In this document: positions 54,481 to 56,053 of the stretch, piece by piece
Position numbering within the stretch: the stretch's first letter is position 1
Layout of the letters: the number at the start of each line of letters is the position of its first letter
Assembly: GCA_937916505.1 (NCBI GenBank)
Contig: CALFSW010000268.1
Coordinates: forward strand, 1-56,053
DNA length: 56,053 nt
Source: an uncultured Verrucomicrobiales bacterium
GTDB taxonomy: Bacteria; Verrucomicrobiota; Verrucomicrobiia; Verrucomicrobiales; Akkermansiaceae
Direction of reading: 5' to 3'
Notes under the pieces: model-generated
Database searches by the model: none
Seen by the model: only the letters and a program-made list of their open reading frames with translations
Told to the model about the DNA's origin: nothing
Program-made: the position numbers and the translations under genes

Positions 54481-56028
54481 CTATTGAGTAAACTCGCCGA
54501 AGGGGCGGTTGGGAAACTTTTTTAACTCCGTAGTGAGATGTCCCTTCATTTGTCTCACAACTTCGAGGTAGTTGTCCGCGACATTTTGTTTTTCCCCAGG
54601 GTCACTGGAGAGATTGTAGAGCTGATCAGCTTCGAAGTAATGTGGGTTCACTTTCGAGGCATAATGACCGAGATGCCCGTTGCGGGTCAGGTAGGGGCGG
54701 TCCAGCGCTTCGCCTTGAAAGCCCCTGAACTTCACCCCGGCGTTGAGCTTCCGTTGCACTTCCTCGGGATAGCGGACGGCGATGTATTTCCACTCCTTCG
54801 TCTTCACGCAACGCGAGTGGCCCAGTTCACCGAAGAGGACTTCTCGCTCCACTAACTTTTTGCCCAACAGAGCAGGTTTAAAACTACGGCCATCCATCTC
54901 ATAGTCGCCCGGCGGGGTGATTCCACAGAGATCAAAAAGAGTGGGAGCGAGATCAATATTCGCGACGATGCTCTCGTGTTTCGTCCCTGGCGTAATCCGA
55001 CCCTTCCACTGCATGAGGAGCGGAACACGCATTCCGAAGTCATGTAAGGTGGCCTTACCATGACGGTAGGAACCGTGGTCCGGGACAAACATGATGAGGG
55101 TGTCTTCCTCCAACCCGAGCGCGGCAATCTTATCAAGAATGGCACCGACACCATCATCAAGCCACAAGGCGTAGGCATCGCGCTCCTTGAAACCGGCCTC
55201 GCGATTGCGCCTCAAGACATCAGCGCGTTTGGGAAGGACATCGAAGCCCTCTTTCACAAATCCTTCGCCTGTCATGCGGGGATCGGCACTGAGTGCAAAT
55301 TTGTTCACCCACGGTGCCGGACCATGATGCAGCGTTGTCGAGAAGTAGAGGAAGAAGGGGCGATCTGATTTTTCGTCTTCCAGAAACTTGAAGGCCTTGG
55401 AGACCGACCAATCGAGGTTGTGAACGTTGAGTTGATCGCTCCCGAGTTCCTTGAGGTTGGCAGCGTAGATTCCGTCCGCGAAATCAAAGCCATATTTCTT
55501 GATCTCGTCACACCAGATTTGATGATTGGCACGCATCTTCCGATTCACGACGGGATCGCGGGGATCGGCCTTGGGCGGATAACTCTTCAAAGGCGAATCT
55601 TTCGAGTGCTTCAACCAATCGTGACGCACGACGTGGGACTTCCCGACGAAGCCGGTGCGATAGCCATTTTTTTGAAGCACCTTGGCAAGATTCCAACGGT
55701 CGGGCTCAAGCTCGCCGATGTTCTCCACCTGCGTTTGATCCCCCGGAGGATGCTCTTTCATGAAATGCTTCCCCCGACAACGCCCGGCATAGCGACCGGT
55801 GAGAAAGCTATAACGCGAGGGCGAACACACGGTTGAGGTGACATTGAAATCCGTGAAAAACATCCCCTCTTTCGCCATTTGATCAATGCGCGGCGTGTGA
55901 ACTTTTCCACCCATGAAAGCGAGTGAATCCCAGCTCTGATCATCGGTGATGATGAGAACGATGTTCGGCTTCTCCACCGCAGATACGAGGCCGGCAACGA
56001 GAGAATAAATTAAAAAAAGGTGCTTCAT
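54481..56028 (-). CDS. Secreted sulfatase (formylglycine type)
   Basis: 515 residues with a signal peptide (about 1-17). The sulfatase signature is CSPSR at residues 68-72, Cys68 being the formylglycine precursor. NIVLIITDDQSWD at 22-34 carries the metal-binding aspartates. FVPDHGSYRHGKATLHDFGMRVPLL is the usual second metal and substrate loop. The end has LYNLSSDPGEKQNVA. It resembles heparan/choline-sulfatase type members by length, but the substrate is undecided. First gene of the operon with the GMC oxidoreductase; the window ends 25 bp upstream of its start. Confidence 0.94.
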   Translation of the reverse strand: MKHLFLIYSLVAGLVSAVEKPNIVLIITDDQSWDSLAFMGGKVHTPRIDQMAKEGMFFTDFNVTSTVCSPSRYSFLTGRYAGRCRGKHFMKEHPPGDQTQVENIGELEPDRWNLAKVLQKNGYRTGFVGKSHVVRHDWLKHSKDSPLKSYPPKADPRDPVVNRKMRANHQIWCDEIKKYGFDFADGIYAANLKELGSDQLNVHNLDWSVSKAFKFLEDEKSDRPFFLYFSTTLHHGPAPWVNKFALSADPRMTGEGFVKEGFDVLPKRADVLRRNREAGFKERDAYALWLDDGVGAILDKIAALGLEEDTLIMFVPDHGSYRHGKATLHDFGMRVPLLMQWKGRITPGTKHESIVANIDLAPTLFDLCGITPPGDYEMDGRSFKPALLGKKLVEREVLFGELGHSRCVKTKEWKYIAVRYPEEVQRKLNAGVKFRGFQGEALDRPYLTRNGHLGHYASKVNPHYFEADQLYNLSSDPGEKQNVADNYLEVVRQMKGHLTTELKKFPNRPFGEFTQ

Positions 56029-56053
56029 TTTTGACGACGGCTGGCTGCTTGTT

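Overview
The window is chromosomal DNA, about 56-58% GC by eye, from a Verrucomicrobiota bacterium (probably Verrucomicrobiales; genus not decidable). The reasons are two DUF1587/1592/1588/1585 cytochrome-type proteins, a DUF1552 protein, DUF1080, a GMC oxidoreductase paired with a gluconate-2-dehydrogenase subunit-3-like protein, FGly sulfatases, a XylR-type regulator, a PEP-CTERM protein, and very large secreted LamG, thrombospondin-type-3, lamin-tail and CotH proteins. No rRNA, tRNA, CRISPR array or phage genes were seen.

Layout. 1-2.2 kb: DUF1592 gene cut by the window edge. 2.3-5.4 kb: TIM-barrel isomerase-like gene abutting tdh and kbl (threonine to glycine). 5.4-7.8 kb: secreted TSP3/LamG protein. 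8.4-14.8 kb: XylR-like regulator, then two convergent CRTAC1-like (FG-GAP plus ASPIC/UnbV) lipoprotein genes. 15-23.7 kb: three secreted proteins with a duplicated LamG domain. 23.7-27.5 kb: DUF1592/DUF1552 pair. 27.6-34.6 kb: MOSC-DUF2288-rlmN operon, lipoprotein, PBP4-type peptidase, Wzz-like lipoprotein, DUF1080, GNAT. 34.6-36.2 kb: small heavy-metal-associated (HMA/MerP-like) protein and leuB. 36.3-41 kb: crtI-like/trmO/tadA operon, gluQ, SAF-domain oxidoreductase. 41-49.6 kb: discoidin-like and CotH secreted proteins and a sulfatase. 49.6-52.3 kb: a scrambled patch with two truncated genes meeting head-on and a toxin-antitoxin module between direct repeats. 52-56 kb: sulfatase, GMC oxidoreductase and subunit-3 operon.

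The main discovery is three genes interrupted by one in-frame UGA each, where the homologous reading frame resumes in the same frame. Two are the CRTAC1-like paralogues: the UGA sits at the same place in both and is followed at identical distance by a hairpin with a GGUC apical loop, resembling a bacterial SECIS element. The third is the HMA protein: its UGA replaces the first metal-binding cysteine and is followed by a perfect 9-bp hairpin with a GGC loop. The best reading is that all three are selenoproteins. UGA is an ordinary stop elsewhere in the window, so a genetic-code change is not the explanation. To my knowledge a selenocysteine in the CRTAC1/UnbV family is not a standard described case; I could not search. 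No sel genes are in the window, so the selenocysteine machinery must be encoded elsewhere if this is right.
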